Origin: Candidatus Fibrimonadales bacterium
GTDB lineage: Bacteria; Fibrobacterota; Fibrobacteria; Fibrobacterales; Fibrobacteraceae
DNA: 7,455 nucleotides
Assembly (NCBI GenBank): GCA_009777135.1
Contig: WRMM01000085.1
Location: forward strand, 1-7,455
Direction of reading: 5' to 3'
In this document: piece by piece, positions 1-5,456 of the stretch
Position numbering within the stretch: the first letter of the stretch is position 1
How the letters are laid out: each line of letters opens with the position of its first letter
Translations under genes and position numbers: made by a program
Notes under the pieces: model-generated
Seen by the model: the letters and a program-made list of their open reading frames with translations, nothing else
Databases searched by the model: none
What the model was told of the DNA's origin: nothing

Positions 1-198
1 GAATTTCATTCTGCCATTGACAATATAACCGAGCTTGTCCTTGAAGCAATGGTTGTGGATTTTAAAATAACAGAATCTGCCGCCATAAAATCTTTTTATT
101 CTTCTAAACTTTACGAACAGCTTTCCAATGCAAGTACTTTGCTTTGGCAAAAACCATGGCAAGAAGTTTACGGTATGCTTAAGGAAGAATTGGCTTAG
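1..198 (+). CDS. 3' end of a small hypothetical protein (DUF3791-like), cut by the window edge
   Basis: Frame 1 is open from the first base to a TAG at 196-198, giving 65 residues. An ATG at 49-51 exists, but the reading before it looks like the usual helical N-terminus of such small proteins, so the true start probably lies outside the window. The segment AIKSFYSSKLYEQLSN resembles ALDIFYNSSTYKEMAN of the small protein at 5255-5446: A, FY, S, Y and N match at the same spacing. I therefore place both in one family of 60-70-residue proteins that, as I recall, accompany DUF3990 genes. The rest (a Trp-containing LLWQKPWQEVY stretch and a C-terminal LKEEL) differs from the 5255 protein. No function is known to me. 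The stop codon overlaps that of the convergent glycosyltransferase. Confidence 0.6.
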   Translation, partial: EFHSAIDNITELVLEAMVVDFKITESAAIKSFYSSKLYEQLSNASTLLWQKPWQEVYGMLKEELA

Positions 199-1289
199 CA
201 TCTATCCTCCGCAACCTTTTCTTTCACAAACTCCGCAATCCTCTCCCTGAACACGCTCTCGTCAAACTTCAACGCATGTTTGCGTATCGCCTGCTTGTCG
301 AACTCCATGCCCTCAAACTTCGCTATCGCCTCTTTCAAACTCTCCGTAGTCTGCTCGCCGAACAAAACGCCCGTTTTGCCATCAATCACCGTATCCAAAG
401 CGCCACCCCTGCCGAACGCTATCACGGGCCTGCCGCAACTCATAGCTTCAACGGGAACTATTCCGAAATCCTCTTCGCCCGGGAAAAGCAATGCCCTGCA
501 CTCGGACATGTGCTTTTTAACTTCGCTATCTGGCAGGCTTCCTAAAAACTTGACATTCTCATTCGCAATCTTCTTTAGATTTTTAAGCTCCGGCCCGTTG
601 CCGACTACCAAAAGCTTCCTGCCAAGTTCGGAGCATGCCTGCACTGCCAAATCGAACCTTTTGTAGGAAACCAGGCGGCTGAGAACAAAGTAATAGTCCC
701 CATCCGTTTCGCCAGGCAAAAACTCGGAGCAGCGAACTGGCGGATGAATCACAACGCTTTCCCTGCCGTAAGTCTTTTTTATGCGTTTCTGAACCGTGCT
801 AGAATTAGCTATAAAGTAATTCACCCTCTGTGAGCTTGCGTAATCCCATAAACGCATGCGATGCACTAATATTCTGAATATGAATTTTTTCAGCAAGCCC
901 ATTCCCTTCTCGTAATTTTCTTTCTGTTCCCAAATATAACGCATGGGAGTGTGGCAGTAGCATATATGAATCGTGCTTGCTCCAGTGATTATGCCCTTGG
1001 CGCAGCACATCGAGCTGCTTATGGCTGCGTCATAGCCCGACAAATCAAAGCTTTCAAACGCCAATGGATAAAAGGGGAAAAGCCGCTGATGGCTTTTTCT
1101 CATAAAGCCTGGCAGTTTTTGCAAATGCGATGTTTTAATGTTGCGCTTCTTAAAAAAGTCAGGTAAATTTTTGAGTCGCGCAATAGATGTGAAGAGCGGA
1201 GCCTCGGGATACATGCTCAGCAGATTTTCCACCACGCGCTCGGCTCCGCCCATATCGGTCAGCCAGTCGCAAACCAAAGCTATTCTCAT
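195..1289 (-). CDS. Family 4 glycosyltransferase, WbaZ-like (probable mannosyl- or related hexosyltransferase)
   Basis: This 364-residue protein has the full two-domain GT-B layout of family GT4. The N-terminus MRIALVCDWLTDMGGAERV (1-19) carries the Gly-rich acceptor-side loop GGAE (14-17). YCHTPMRYIWEQ (111-122) is highly typical of the WbaZ-like subgroup. The C-terminal nucleotide-sugar half has the R205/K210 pair in LSRLVSYKR, the GNGPE loop (230-234) and the EX7E motif E273-E281 in GEEDFGIVPVEAM. Length is normal and nothing is missing. Such enzymes transfer a sugar, mannose in WbaZ itself, from a nucleotide donor to a lipid-linked glycan at the cytoplasmic face of the inner membrane during O-antigen, capsule or exopolysaccharide synthesis; donor and acceptor cannot be read here. 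A purine-rich SD (complement of 1298-1305) lies about 8 bases before the ATG. No other intact sugar gene adjoins it, but flippase-like remnants farther right suggest a nearby polysaccharide locus. Confidence 0.9.
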   Translation of the reverse strand: MRIALVCDWLTDMGGAERVVENLLSMYPEAPLFTSIARLKNLPDFFKKRNIKTSHLQKLPGFMRKSHQRLFPFYPLAFESFDLSGYDAAISSSMCCAKGIITGASTIHICYCHTPMRYIWEQKENYEKGMGLLKKFIFRILVHRMRLWDYASSQRVNYFIANSSTVQKRIKKTYGRESVVIHPPVRCSEFLPGETDGDYYFVLSRLVSYKRFDLAVQACSELGRKLLVVGNGPELKNLKKIANENVKFLGSLPDSEVKKHMSECRALLFPGEEDFGIVPVEAMSCGRPVIAFGRGGALDTVIDGKTGVLFGEQTTESLKEAIAKFEGMEFDKQAIRKHALKFDESVFRERIAEFVKEKVAEDRC

Positions 1290-1401
1290 ATCGCCGTCCC
1301 CCTCCGCTCCCGCCGAGCAAACCCGCCCCCGGCAATGGGATAACTGCTGGCGCGGCAGGTAAACTGTCAGAATGCAACGAACACGCTTTTACGCTAAAAA
1401 C

Positions 1402-2808
1402 CTATGTGTTTATTTTCCAATAACCATGCTTTCTTCCATCAACACGGTATATTTTCTTCTCTTTTTTTAACTTTTCCAAGTATCGCTGAACTGTTCTAAA
1501 TGGCATATTTAACTGATTTGCCAGCTCTTTGGTTGTAATATGCGGAGTTTGCTTTATCAAATATAAAACTTCTTTTGCGCCATCTTTTACGCCATCTTTT
1601 ACGCCATCTTTTACGCCAATTATTTTTTTATCTGCAAAAATATCTCCTAACGGCACTTGCGTAATAAAAACATCCTTTTCCTCAAATTCGATATTGTCTT
1701 TGCCCGAATATGCCTTTGTGTATTTATATACATTCCTTACGCCGGTGCCAAGTTCTTCGCTGCGCCCAATTTGAGTGAATATCTGTATAATATGCGGATT
1801 TTTGGGAAAAGGCTCAAAATTATCGGGTAAAAGCTGCCCGTACGTATGGGGTTTGTTTGCATTTTTTGTTTCTGCTTTGTCTCTATATATTACAAACGAA
1901 GACGGATAAGCATTGGTATATTCTCTATGCACAAGCATATTTGCCACAATTTCTCTGAAAATCTTTTCGCGCAAAGAAATTCTTATATCTCCTTGCAAAT
2001 AAAACTTATCGGGCAAATGTTTTGCTACAAACGCCATCAAACGGTCATAAGCATCAATCAAATTGCATTTGATATTTTCGCGGTCATCATAGCGGTCAAG
2101 ATCTTTTATTCGCAATAAAGCATCAACTTTGTAATGAGGTATTGCGCCCATTATCACTTCATCTTTTCCAAACAGCAATAACGCTGCCATTGTAAAACCT
2201 TCCGTATTAGTAGCAATGTCTTTTCTGTACAATCCAGCTATCTTAAAAAATTCTATATCCGACAAATCATTCCAAGGATGGTCGGGACGGTTCACTTTTA
2301 TTTTCTTGCGGACTTTTTCTATAATTCCAGGGACAAAATCCGATTCGTAAAGGTAGGGATAAATAGTATTTTCAGAGTAAAGGTTGCTTTTCCGTACATA
2401 AAGGGATTTAATCTGTTCACTGGCTTTCAGTATGAAATCGCCATCTGCGCCACGGTCATACACTTTTCCATTGCAGGTATGCACCTGTGAAGAAGCGGGC
2501 ACAAAAAAATGAATTAACCATTTACCCTCAAACTTTACTTCCTGTGCATCAAACAAAAACGCTGGAAAAAGTTTCTGCGGATTATTGCTCAAGCTAGAAA
2601 TATCTTTCTTCATTTGCTGCACGGCATTAGCATCAACCCCTTCGATTTTTCCGTTGTCTGCTACGCCAAGCAATATTGTGCCTCCATTGCGATTCAGAAA
2701 AGCGCAAACGGTATCGAAAAGATTTTCTGGAAGTTTATTTTTGGCGCGTTTAAATTCCACAGATAATCCTTCGCCTTTTTTCAATATGTCTGGTATGTTT
2801 ATATACAT
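1402..2808 (-). CDS. AlbA_2/Schlafen-type ATP-binding protein with C-terminal winged helix
   Basis: The protein has 468 residues. Residues 13-60 carry the AlbA_2 (Schlafen-like, 'divergent AAA_4') signature: SVEFKRAKNKLPENL, AFLNRNGG (36-43) and ILLGVADNGKIEGV (45-58). Residues about 279-368 look like the HATPase_c_4 part: REIVANMLVHREY (285-297), PKNPHI (335-340) and GRSEELGTGVRNVYKY (348-363). A (D/G)GVK repeat linker (398-412) joins this to a winged helix-turn-helix (about 413-466: ITTKELANQLNMPFRTVQRY, then a wing ending YWKI). Relatives are annotated as ATP-dependent DNA helicase-like or transcriptional regulators; biochemical roles are poorly known, and some lie in defence islands. The ATG is supported by AGAGG about 7 bases upstream. 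The start overlaps the end of the short ORF 2799-2915 by 10 bases, so translation may be coupled. It looks intact, unlike its relative at 5457-6098. Confidence 0.85.
   Translation of the reverse strand: MYINIPDILKKGEGLSVEFKRAKNKLPENLFDTVCAFLNRNGGTILLGVADNGKIEGVDANAVQQMKKDISSLSNNPQKLFPAFLFDAQEVKFEGKWLIHFFVPASSQVHTCNGKVYDRGADGDFILKASEQIKSLYVRKSNLYSENTIYPYLYESDFVPGIIEKVRKKIKVNRPDHPWNDLSDIEFFKIAGLYRKDIATNTEGFTMAALLLFGKDEVIMGAIPHYKVDALLRIKDLDRYDDRENIKCNLIDAYDRLMAFVAKHLPDKFYLQGDIRISLREKIFREIVANMLVHREYTNAYPSSFVIYRDKAETKNANKPHTYGQLLPDNFEPFPKNPHIIQIFTQIGRSEELGTGVRNVYKYTKAYSGKDNIEFEEKDVFITQVPLGDIFADKKIIGVKDGVKDGVKDGAKEVLYLIKQTPHITTKELANQLNMPFRTVQRYLEKLKKEKKIYRVDGRKHGYWKINT
1579..1614 (-). repeat. Three tandem 12-bp repeats inside the AlbA-type gene
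   Basis: The plus-strand unit GCCATCTTTTAC occurs three times without mismatch at 1579-1590, 1591-1602 and 1603-1614, followed by GCC. On the coding strand it gives repeated (D)GVK steps, GVKDGVKDGVKDGAKE, in the linker between the ATPase part and the winged helix. The unit is four codons long, so copy-number change would alter linker length without shifting frame. Confidence 0.9.
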
Positions 2809-2915
2809 TGTTTAACCTCTTCTTGTTCCTGTTTAAAAGAAGCAAACCTAACCCGTTCCTTGATTTCAAGCAGCAATTCAGGATAATCTTTCAATGTTAT
2901 CTTTTGTTTCTCCAT
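2799..2915 (-). pseudogene. Stub resembling the N-terminus of a DUF1016 (YhcG-type) nuclease
   Basis: The ORF encodes 38 residues starting MEKQKITLKDYPELLLEIK, then ERVRFASFKQEQEEVKQCI. The first 25 or so residues resemble the opening of DUF1016/YhcG proteins, where a '.DY..LL..IKERVR.A' helix precedes a long helical domain and a PD-(D/E)XK nuclease domain. A real member has over 300 residues, so more than nine tenths is absent. Its ATG is 21 bases past the end of repeat copy 1 in the minus direction, and no strong SD is visible. The stop overlaps the start of the AlbA-type gene by 10 bases (reading CAATGTATATAA), so even if non-functional it may act as a translated leader. It may instead be a genuine short leader ORF; the homology rests on few residues. 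Confidence 0.45.
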
Positions 2916-2935
2916 CTGCTGTAATGTAGAAAATA

Positions 2936-2983
2936 AACCTTTGTCTGAACCCCGATGACCCCGATTTTAGGATTAACCCGATT
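2936..2983. repeat. Interspersed repeat, copy 1
   Basis: The 48-bp core runs AACCTTTGTCTGAACCCCG to CCCGATT. It contains four GAT-centred units starting at 2954, 2963, 2971 and 2980 (spacing 9, 8 and 9). The core is followed at 2987-2996 by TAACTCTAGC, which copies 2 and 4 also have. All four copies point the same way. It lies between the 41-codon ORF (whose stop codon it supplies on the minus strand) and the DUF1016-like stub. Confidence 0.9.
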
Positions 2984-3098
2984 GCATAACTCTAGCTTTC
3001 ACAAACTCAACCAAAACTCTCCTCTTCCCAGCGCTCAACCCAATAAACAAAGCACTCGCCGCAAACACCGCTACTCGATCCAGTTTTATATTACTCAT
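2973..3098 (-). CDS. Small ORF with a hydrophobic segment, ending in the repeat; possible gene-tail remnant
   Basis: The ORF has 41 codons: MSNIKLDRVAVFAASALFIG, then LSAGKRRVLVEFVKARVMQSG. The ATG overlaps the dinD stop in the string ATGAGTAA, so translation could be coupled to dinD. Residues 9-23 form a short hydrophobic stretch, followed by a basic tail. Its last residues (KARVMQSG) resemble the tails KKVRARVRKSG and RKARARVRKSG of the remnants beside repeat copies 2 and 4, and its TAA lies inside the repeat core. It may be a tiny membrane protein, but more probably it is the 3' end of a truncated membrane-protein gene that happens to have an in-frame ATG. No function can be assigned. Confidence 0.35.
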   Translation of the reverse strand: MSNIKLDRVAVFAASALFIGLSAGKRRVLVEFVKARVMQSG

Positions 3099-3594
3099 CC
3101 AGCATTAGCATTTTTTTCTTAGCTTTTCGCTTTAATTCAGAAAGGCGTTCTTTTTCAATTTGAGATATGCTTTTGCTAGGCGTTGGTAAATCTTCTGGCA
3201 TAGTACCGCCAACTCGTTTGATTGCGGCACGAACTTCACTCCCAACAGAATGGTGAATTTTATTGGCTTCGCTCGCATTTTTTATAACATCTCGTTTGAG
3301 TTTTTCTTCTGTTTGCGATATGCGAAAAAGATTAGCAATGAGTTCATAATCTTTCACAGGCTTTGATGTTGCTCCTGCATCTACGATTTTGCTGACCTCA
3401 GCAAAATCGTAAACTACATCATGGCCGCTGTTGCTGCAAGCAATCATAGCTTTATCCAAAACTTTCATAAAATTTCGCCATTGCGTATAATCTAAAGCAA
3501 GGGCTAATTCACGCGCCATCCAATATTCGCTGCCATCAGCACGAAGCAGTTTGATATTCTCAAAATGCTTATATTCTTTAGCTTTTAACTCCAT
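3091..3594 (-). CDS. dinD: DinD-like (DNA-damage-inducible protein D) with a large internal in-frame deletion
   Basis: The protein has 167 residues, whereas E. coli DinD is about 274. Residues 8-84 match the DinD N-terminus (HFENIKLLRADGSEYWMARE, ALDYTQWRNF, CSNSGHDV, KPVKDYEL). Residues 86-150 match the C-terminal region (IANLFRISQTEEKLKRD, HSVGSEVRAAIKRVGGTMPE, DLPTPSKSISQIE). From my memory of the family, KDY.L is normally followed by an SRYACYLI-type segment, and about 100 residues separate it from (E)LAANLFR..QTEEKL. Here the two join directly at residue 85 (near base 3340) with the frame kept. DinD is LexA-controlled in E. coli, with a poorly understood damage-response role. The start has GAAGG 6 bases upstream. 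I found no convincing LexA box in the 160 bases upstream. It sits alone between repeat copies 1 and 2. Whether the shortened protein works is unknown. Confidence 0.8.
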   Translation of the reverse strand: MELKAKEYKHFENIKLLRADGSEYWMARELALALDYTQWRNFMKVLDKAMIACSNSGHDVVYDFAEVSKIVDAGATSKPVKDYELIANLFRISQTEEKLKRDVIKNASEANKIHHSVGSEVRAAIKRVGGTMPEDLPTPSKSISQIEKERLSELKRKAKKKMLMLDE

Positions 3595-3684
3595 TTTTGA
3601 CCTTCTTTTCCTTTGAGCTAATAAAGTTTCCGCTTTGAATATAGAAAAACATTTAGCTTTAAAATTTCTATTTTATCCTCTGCG

Positions 3685-3710
3685 CATGACCCTTTCCGAA
3701 AACAATAAAC
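3685..3710. repeat. 26-bp motif shared with 6089-6114
   Basis: The plus-strand string starts CATGACCCTTTCCGAAAA and ends in CAATAAAC. It matches 6089-6114 at 24 of 26 positions. Here it lies about 90 bases upstream of the minus-strand dinD start and about 45 bases from repeat copy 2. At 6089-6114 it abuts repeat copy 3 and overlaps the presumed start of the broken AlbA gene. It may be an outer part of the repeat element or a shared upstream region. Confidence 0.7.
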
Positions 3711-3724
3711 GCATAGCAAAGAAC

Positions 3725-3750
3725 ATGCTGTTTCTGTATTTTCGCAGCAT
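3725..3750. other. Short inverted repeat upstream of dinD
   Basis: ATGCTG (3725-3730) and CAGCAT (3745-3750) are perfect inverted repeats separated by 14 bases. The structure lies in the 160-base region upstream of dinD and next to repeat copy 2. With a 6-bp stem, a long loop and no adjoining T tract on either strand, it is not a convincing terminator; it could be an operator or chance. Confidence 0.25.
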
Positions 3751-3753
3751 TTT

Positions 3754-3801
3754 AACCTTTGTCTGAACCCCGATGACCCCGATTTTAGGATTTTCCCGAT
3801 T
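3754..3801. repeat. Interspersed repeat, copy 2 (start of a 157-bp duplicated block)
   Basis: The 48-bp core is almost identical to copy 1, differing in the two bases before the final CCCGATT. From 3758 to 3914 the sequence is duplicated at 7209-7365 with equal length (157 bp, no net indel) and 19 mismatches by my manual count, about 88% identity. The shared block includes the TAACTCTAGC extension and the 3' coding end of the flippase-like remnant. The stop codon of that remnant falls inside the core. Confidence 0.9.
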
Positions 3802-4045
3802 TCCTAACTCTAGCCCTCACCTTCTTCCACAACCCTCTAGCAAACTCCCGCTCCTTTGCATCCAAAGCGAACCAAAAACCAAAGCACATTATGAGCGAGG
3901 ACAAGGCGGCGGAGAGGATTAATGCAGGGAGTGGATAAATTACTATTCTTGAGCAAAGGAATGCTACAAGAATTGTGGCTAGTACCTTGGACATTTGTTT
4001 CAGGAAATTGGGGATGTGGTATTTTAGTATTTTATATATTACCAT
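3785..4045 (-). pseudogene. C-terminal remnant of a polysaccharide flippase-like membrane protein
   Basis: The ORF has 86 codons. It has two hydrophobic segments, roughly residues 16-36 (SKVLATILVAFLCSRIVIYP) and 37-60 (LPALILSAALSSLIMCFGFW), then a charged tail ALDAKEREFARGLWKKVRAR. Two final membrane helices followed by a short basic tail are how Wzx/MATE-type oligosaccharide flippases of 400-500 residues end, so I read this as the last fifth of such a gene. An in-frame TGA lies just upstream of the ATG at 4045, and no SD is obvious. A genuine small membrane protein cannot be excluded. The last 40 or so codons recur at 7242-7365, where four amino acids differ by eye while most nucleotide changes are silent. 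This suggests both derive from genes that were once functional. Confidence 0.45.
4008..4037 (+). promoter_or_regulatory. Candidate promoter of the DUF3791/DUF3990 operon
   Basis: TTGGGG at 4008-4013 and TTATAT at 4032-4037 are separated by 18 bases in an AT-rich stretch; TTTATA at 4031-4036 gives a spacing of 17. The -10 element ends about 33 bases before the ATG at 4071, and a TGAGG SD follows at 4058-4062. This is the only reasonable sigma70-like pair I see just before the operon; it lies within the 5' end of the flippase-like remnant on the other strand. Confidence 0.35.
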
Positions 4046-4070
4046 TGATTGTCAAATTGAGGTTTTGAAT

Positions 4071-4304
4071 ATGAAACGAAAGCTTAGCGAAAAGGCAAAA
4101 AATCGCATTGCCTATATAAATTGGATAATAATAGGCTTTGCTCGCGGTTTTAAGAGGCCTATACCTGAGGCTTATAGATATTTGAAAGAATTTGGCGGTG
4201 TTGACTTTCTTTTTAAACATTATGAGTATGAGCATACGCAAAATGAAATCCATACTCATGCAGCGCTTTTAGAAATTTGCAGGAATAATGGAGGCTGGCT
4301 TTAA
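4071..4304 (+). CDS. DUF3791 family protein, first gene of a putative toxin-antitoxin-like operon
   Basis: The 77-residue protein starts MKRKLSEKAKNRIAYINWII. The pattern fits DUF3791: a first helix with IAYI.W.I, a central helix EAYRYLKEFGGVDFLFKHYE, and a conserved YEYEHT in place of the YDVLHT seen in the copy at 4564. It ends in CRNNGGWL. The frame is open from 3975, but I chose the ATG at 4071: it has TGAGG 8 bases upstream, gives a family-like length, and upstream codons belong to the other-strand remnant. The TAA is directly followed by the ATG of the next gene. The function is unknown; DUF3791 genes commonly sit beside DUF3990 genes, so a partner or antitoxin-like role is an inference. 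Confidence 0.75.
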   Translation: MKRKLSEKAKNRIAYINWIIIGFARGFKRPIPEAYRYLKEFGGVDFLFKHYEYEHTQNEIHTHAALLEICRNNGGWL

Positions 4305-4604
4305 ATGCAAGTCTTTCACGGAAGCAATATTAAAATTGAAAAAATAGACATTGCCAAAAGCGAATACTATAGAGATTTTGGCAGAGGGTTTTATGTTACT
4401 AAAATAAGAAAACATGCTAAACAAAGAGCCGTAGAAACAGTTAAAAAGCAAAATTCTGGCAAACCGATTGTTACTGAATTCAAGTATTTTGAGCATTACC
4501 CAGAAACAGTAAAACAATTCCATTTTACAAAGGGCGTTTGGGGAAATTTCTATTTTATTCCGCATGGACAAAAAACAAATGGAATTTTCTGTGTTTTGCA
4601 TTGA
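4305..4604 (+). CDS. C-terminally truncated DUF3990 protein (ADP-ribosyltransferase-like)
   Basis: The ORF has 99 codons. The start MQVFHGSNIKIEKID and RDFGRGFYVTKIRKHAKQRA (23-42) align with the full copy at 4779 (MILYHGSYLTIKKPD and LDFGRGFYTTPIKEQAKKWS, 24-43). HGS and the GRGFY motif are the parts that resemble the NAD-binding H and Y motifs of PARP-like ADP-ribosyltransferases. After about residue 60 the similarity stops. The EEWLEF segment, the GGIANDNVFDTIEEYL segment and the C-terminal QYCF...A helix of the 159-residue copy are missing. The tail overlaps the next gene's start by 41 bases in another frame, as expected if a deletion joined two genes. GGAGG lies 10 bases before the ATG, so it is probably still translated. 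I expect it to be catalytically dead. Confidence 0.65.
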   Translation: MQVFHGSNIKIEKIDIAKSEYYRDFGRGFYVTKIRKHAKQRAVETVKKQNSGKPIVTEFKYFEHYPETVKQFHFTKGVWGNFYFIPHGQKTNGIFCVLH

Positions 4605-4782
4605 GTCTATTGCTGAAAAACTTGGGCAAACAGGGGATGTTGTTTATGAAATGCTCACAAAAGAAAGTAGCGTTTTAAACGATTACATTGTCCCTTGCTA
4701 CGATGTTTTGCATACGCAGGGCAAGGAGTATATAGTTGAGGATATTATAGATGTTATGAAACAAAAAGGTGTAGAAGTATGA
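4564..4782 (+). CDS. DUF3791 family protein, partner of the downstream DUF3990 gene
   Basis: The 72-residue protein matches DUF3791 well: MEFSVFCIESIAEKLG (6-21), a middle helix VVYEMLTKESSVLNDYI, then CYDVLHTQGKEYIVEDIIDV (45-64), the hallmark of the family. The length is normal. The ATG at 4564 lies inside the end of the truncated DUF3990 ORF; no good SD sits close before it, so translation may depend on ribosomes from the upstream gene. Its TGA overlaps the ATG of the next gene in ATGA (4779-4782), showing tight coupling with the full-length DUF3990. Function unknown; an antitoxin-like partner is inferred from this coupling and from repeated co-occurrence of the two families. Confidence 0.8.
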   Translation: MDKKQMEFSVFCIESIAEKLGQTGDVVYEMLTKESSVLNDYIVPCYDVLHTQGKEYIVEDIIDVMKQKGVEV

Positions 4783-5258
4783 TTTTGTATCATGGCTCAT
4801 ATTTAACAATTAAAAAACCTGATTTGTCTTTTTCTCGTAGCACACTTGATTTTGGCAGAGGATTTTACACAACGCCAATTAAGGAACAAGCAAAAAAATG
4901 GTCAAAGCGGTTTATCAAAGTAAAAGGACAGGGAATAATATCTGCTTTTGAAATTGACAAGAATATTCTATCATCTTTGAATTGTTTGAGTTTTGAAAGC
5001 TACTCAGAAGAATGGTTGGAATTTATAGTGTCTTGCAGAACGGGAAACGATATTGGAGCAAAATACCAGATTATAATAGGCGGAATAGCTAATGACAATG
5101 TATTTGACACTATAGAAGAATATTTGCAGGGATATAGAACAAAGGAACAGGCAATAAGCAGGCTTCGGTTTGATAAACCTAATATTCAGTATTGTTTTAA
5201 GGAACAGCAGGCAATGGATAAATATTTGCAATTTGTTTCAAGCGAGGAGATGAAATGA
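4779..5258 (+). CDS. DUF3990 family protein, full length (ADP-ribosyltransferase-like; candidate toxin)
   Basis: The protein has 159 residues. In order: MILYHGSYL (H5 in HGS), LDFGRGFYTT (24-32, Y30), AKKWSKRF, a strand IISAFEID (53-60), EEWLEFIVSCR (77-87), YQIIIGGIANDNVFDTIEEY (96-115), then a C-terminal segment with Q137 and a final helix. This is the complete DUF3990 layout. From memory the family belongs to the ADP-ribosyltransferase superfamily; the HGS, G.GFY and a later Glu are plausible equivalents of the PARP H-Y-E set, but I cannot fix the catalytic Glu (E77, E78 and E81 are candidates). No signal peptide or membrane segment, so it should act in the cytosol. Both neighbours are joined by ATGA overlaps (4779-4782 and 5255-5258), implying fixed stoichiometry. 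A NAD-dependent toxin or effector role is inference. Confidence 0.8.
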   Translation: MILYHGSYLTIKKPDLSFSRSTLDFGRGFYTTPIKEQAKKWSKRFIKVKGQGIISAFEIDKNILSSLNCLSFESYSEEWLEFIVSCRTGNDIGAKYQIIIGGIANDNVFDTIEEYLQGYRTKEQAISRLRFDKPNIQYCFKEQQAMDKYLQFVSSEEMK

Positions 5259-5446
5259 AAGCGAATAAACTTCTTTTGAGGCATAAATACTTGAGGATAA
5301 TTGAGCTTTTAAGAGAGCAAAAAAACATCCCATACAACGAAGCTCTTGATATTTTTTATAACTCCAGCACCTACAAAGAAATGGCAAACGGCATTTCAGA
5401 TATGCACTGCCGCAGCGATATTTATCTAGTTGAAGAGATTGTCTGA
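5255..5446 (+). CDS. Small DUF3791-like protein, last gene of the operon
   Basis: The 63-residue protein starts MKANKLLLRHKYLRIIELLR. An amphipathic first helix is followed by a second, IPYNEALDIFYNSSTYKEMA (25-44), and the end SDMHCRSDIYLVEEIV, in which MHCRSD.YLVEEI takes the place of the VLHTQG.EYIVEDI of the DUF3791 protein at 4564. I therefore read it as a divergent member. It starts in an ATGA overlap with DUF3990 and has GAGGAG about 6 bases upstream. Its TGA is contained in TTGTCTGAA (5439-5447), a string also found at the left end of the interspersed repeats. It resembles the partial protein at 1-198. No biochemical function is known to me. Confidence 0.7.
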   Translation: MKANKLLLRHKYLRIIELLREQKNIPYNEALDIFYNSSTYKEMANGISDMHCRSDIYLVEEIV

Positions 5447-5447
5447 A
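5439..5447. repeat. Repeat half-motif TTGTCTGAA at the stop codon of the last operon gene
   Basis: The nine bases match the left end of the four interspersed repeats, but the CCCCGAT units do not follow. The TGA of the gene at 5255-5446 is part of it. Nine bases can match by chance, so this is weak alone; a second isolated half-motif directly follows rpn. Confidence 0.3.
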
Positions 5448-5456
5448 TTTTCTTTT

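Noticed and set aside
1369..1400. Terminator between the AlbA-type gene and the glycosyltransferase
   Set aside because: ACGCTTTTACGCT is a direct repeat, not a hairpin, so no stem-loop with a T run is supported.
3721..3736. LexA-type operator upstream of dinD (GAACATGCTGTTTC)
   Set aside because: It nearly fits GAAC-N4-GTTC but the spacing is five and the right half is GTTT; nearby CTGTATTTTCGCAG also misses the CTGT-N8-ACAG spacing.
3975..4304. Longer 109-codon version of the first DUF3791 protein
   Set aside because: The extra 32 codons overlap the opposite-strand remnant and the candidate promoter, while the ATG at 4071 has a proper SD and gives a family-like length.
4269..4601. Minus-strand ORFs opposite the DUF3990 genes (4269-4601, 5004-5231)
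   Set aside because: They are antisense shadows of well-supported genes and show only AT-driven hydrophobic residues.
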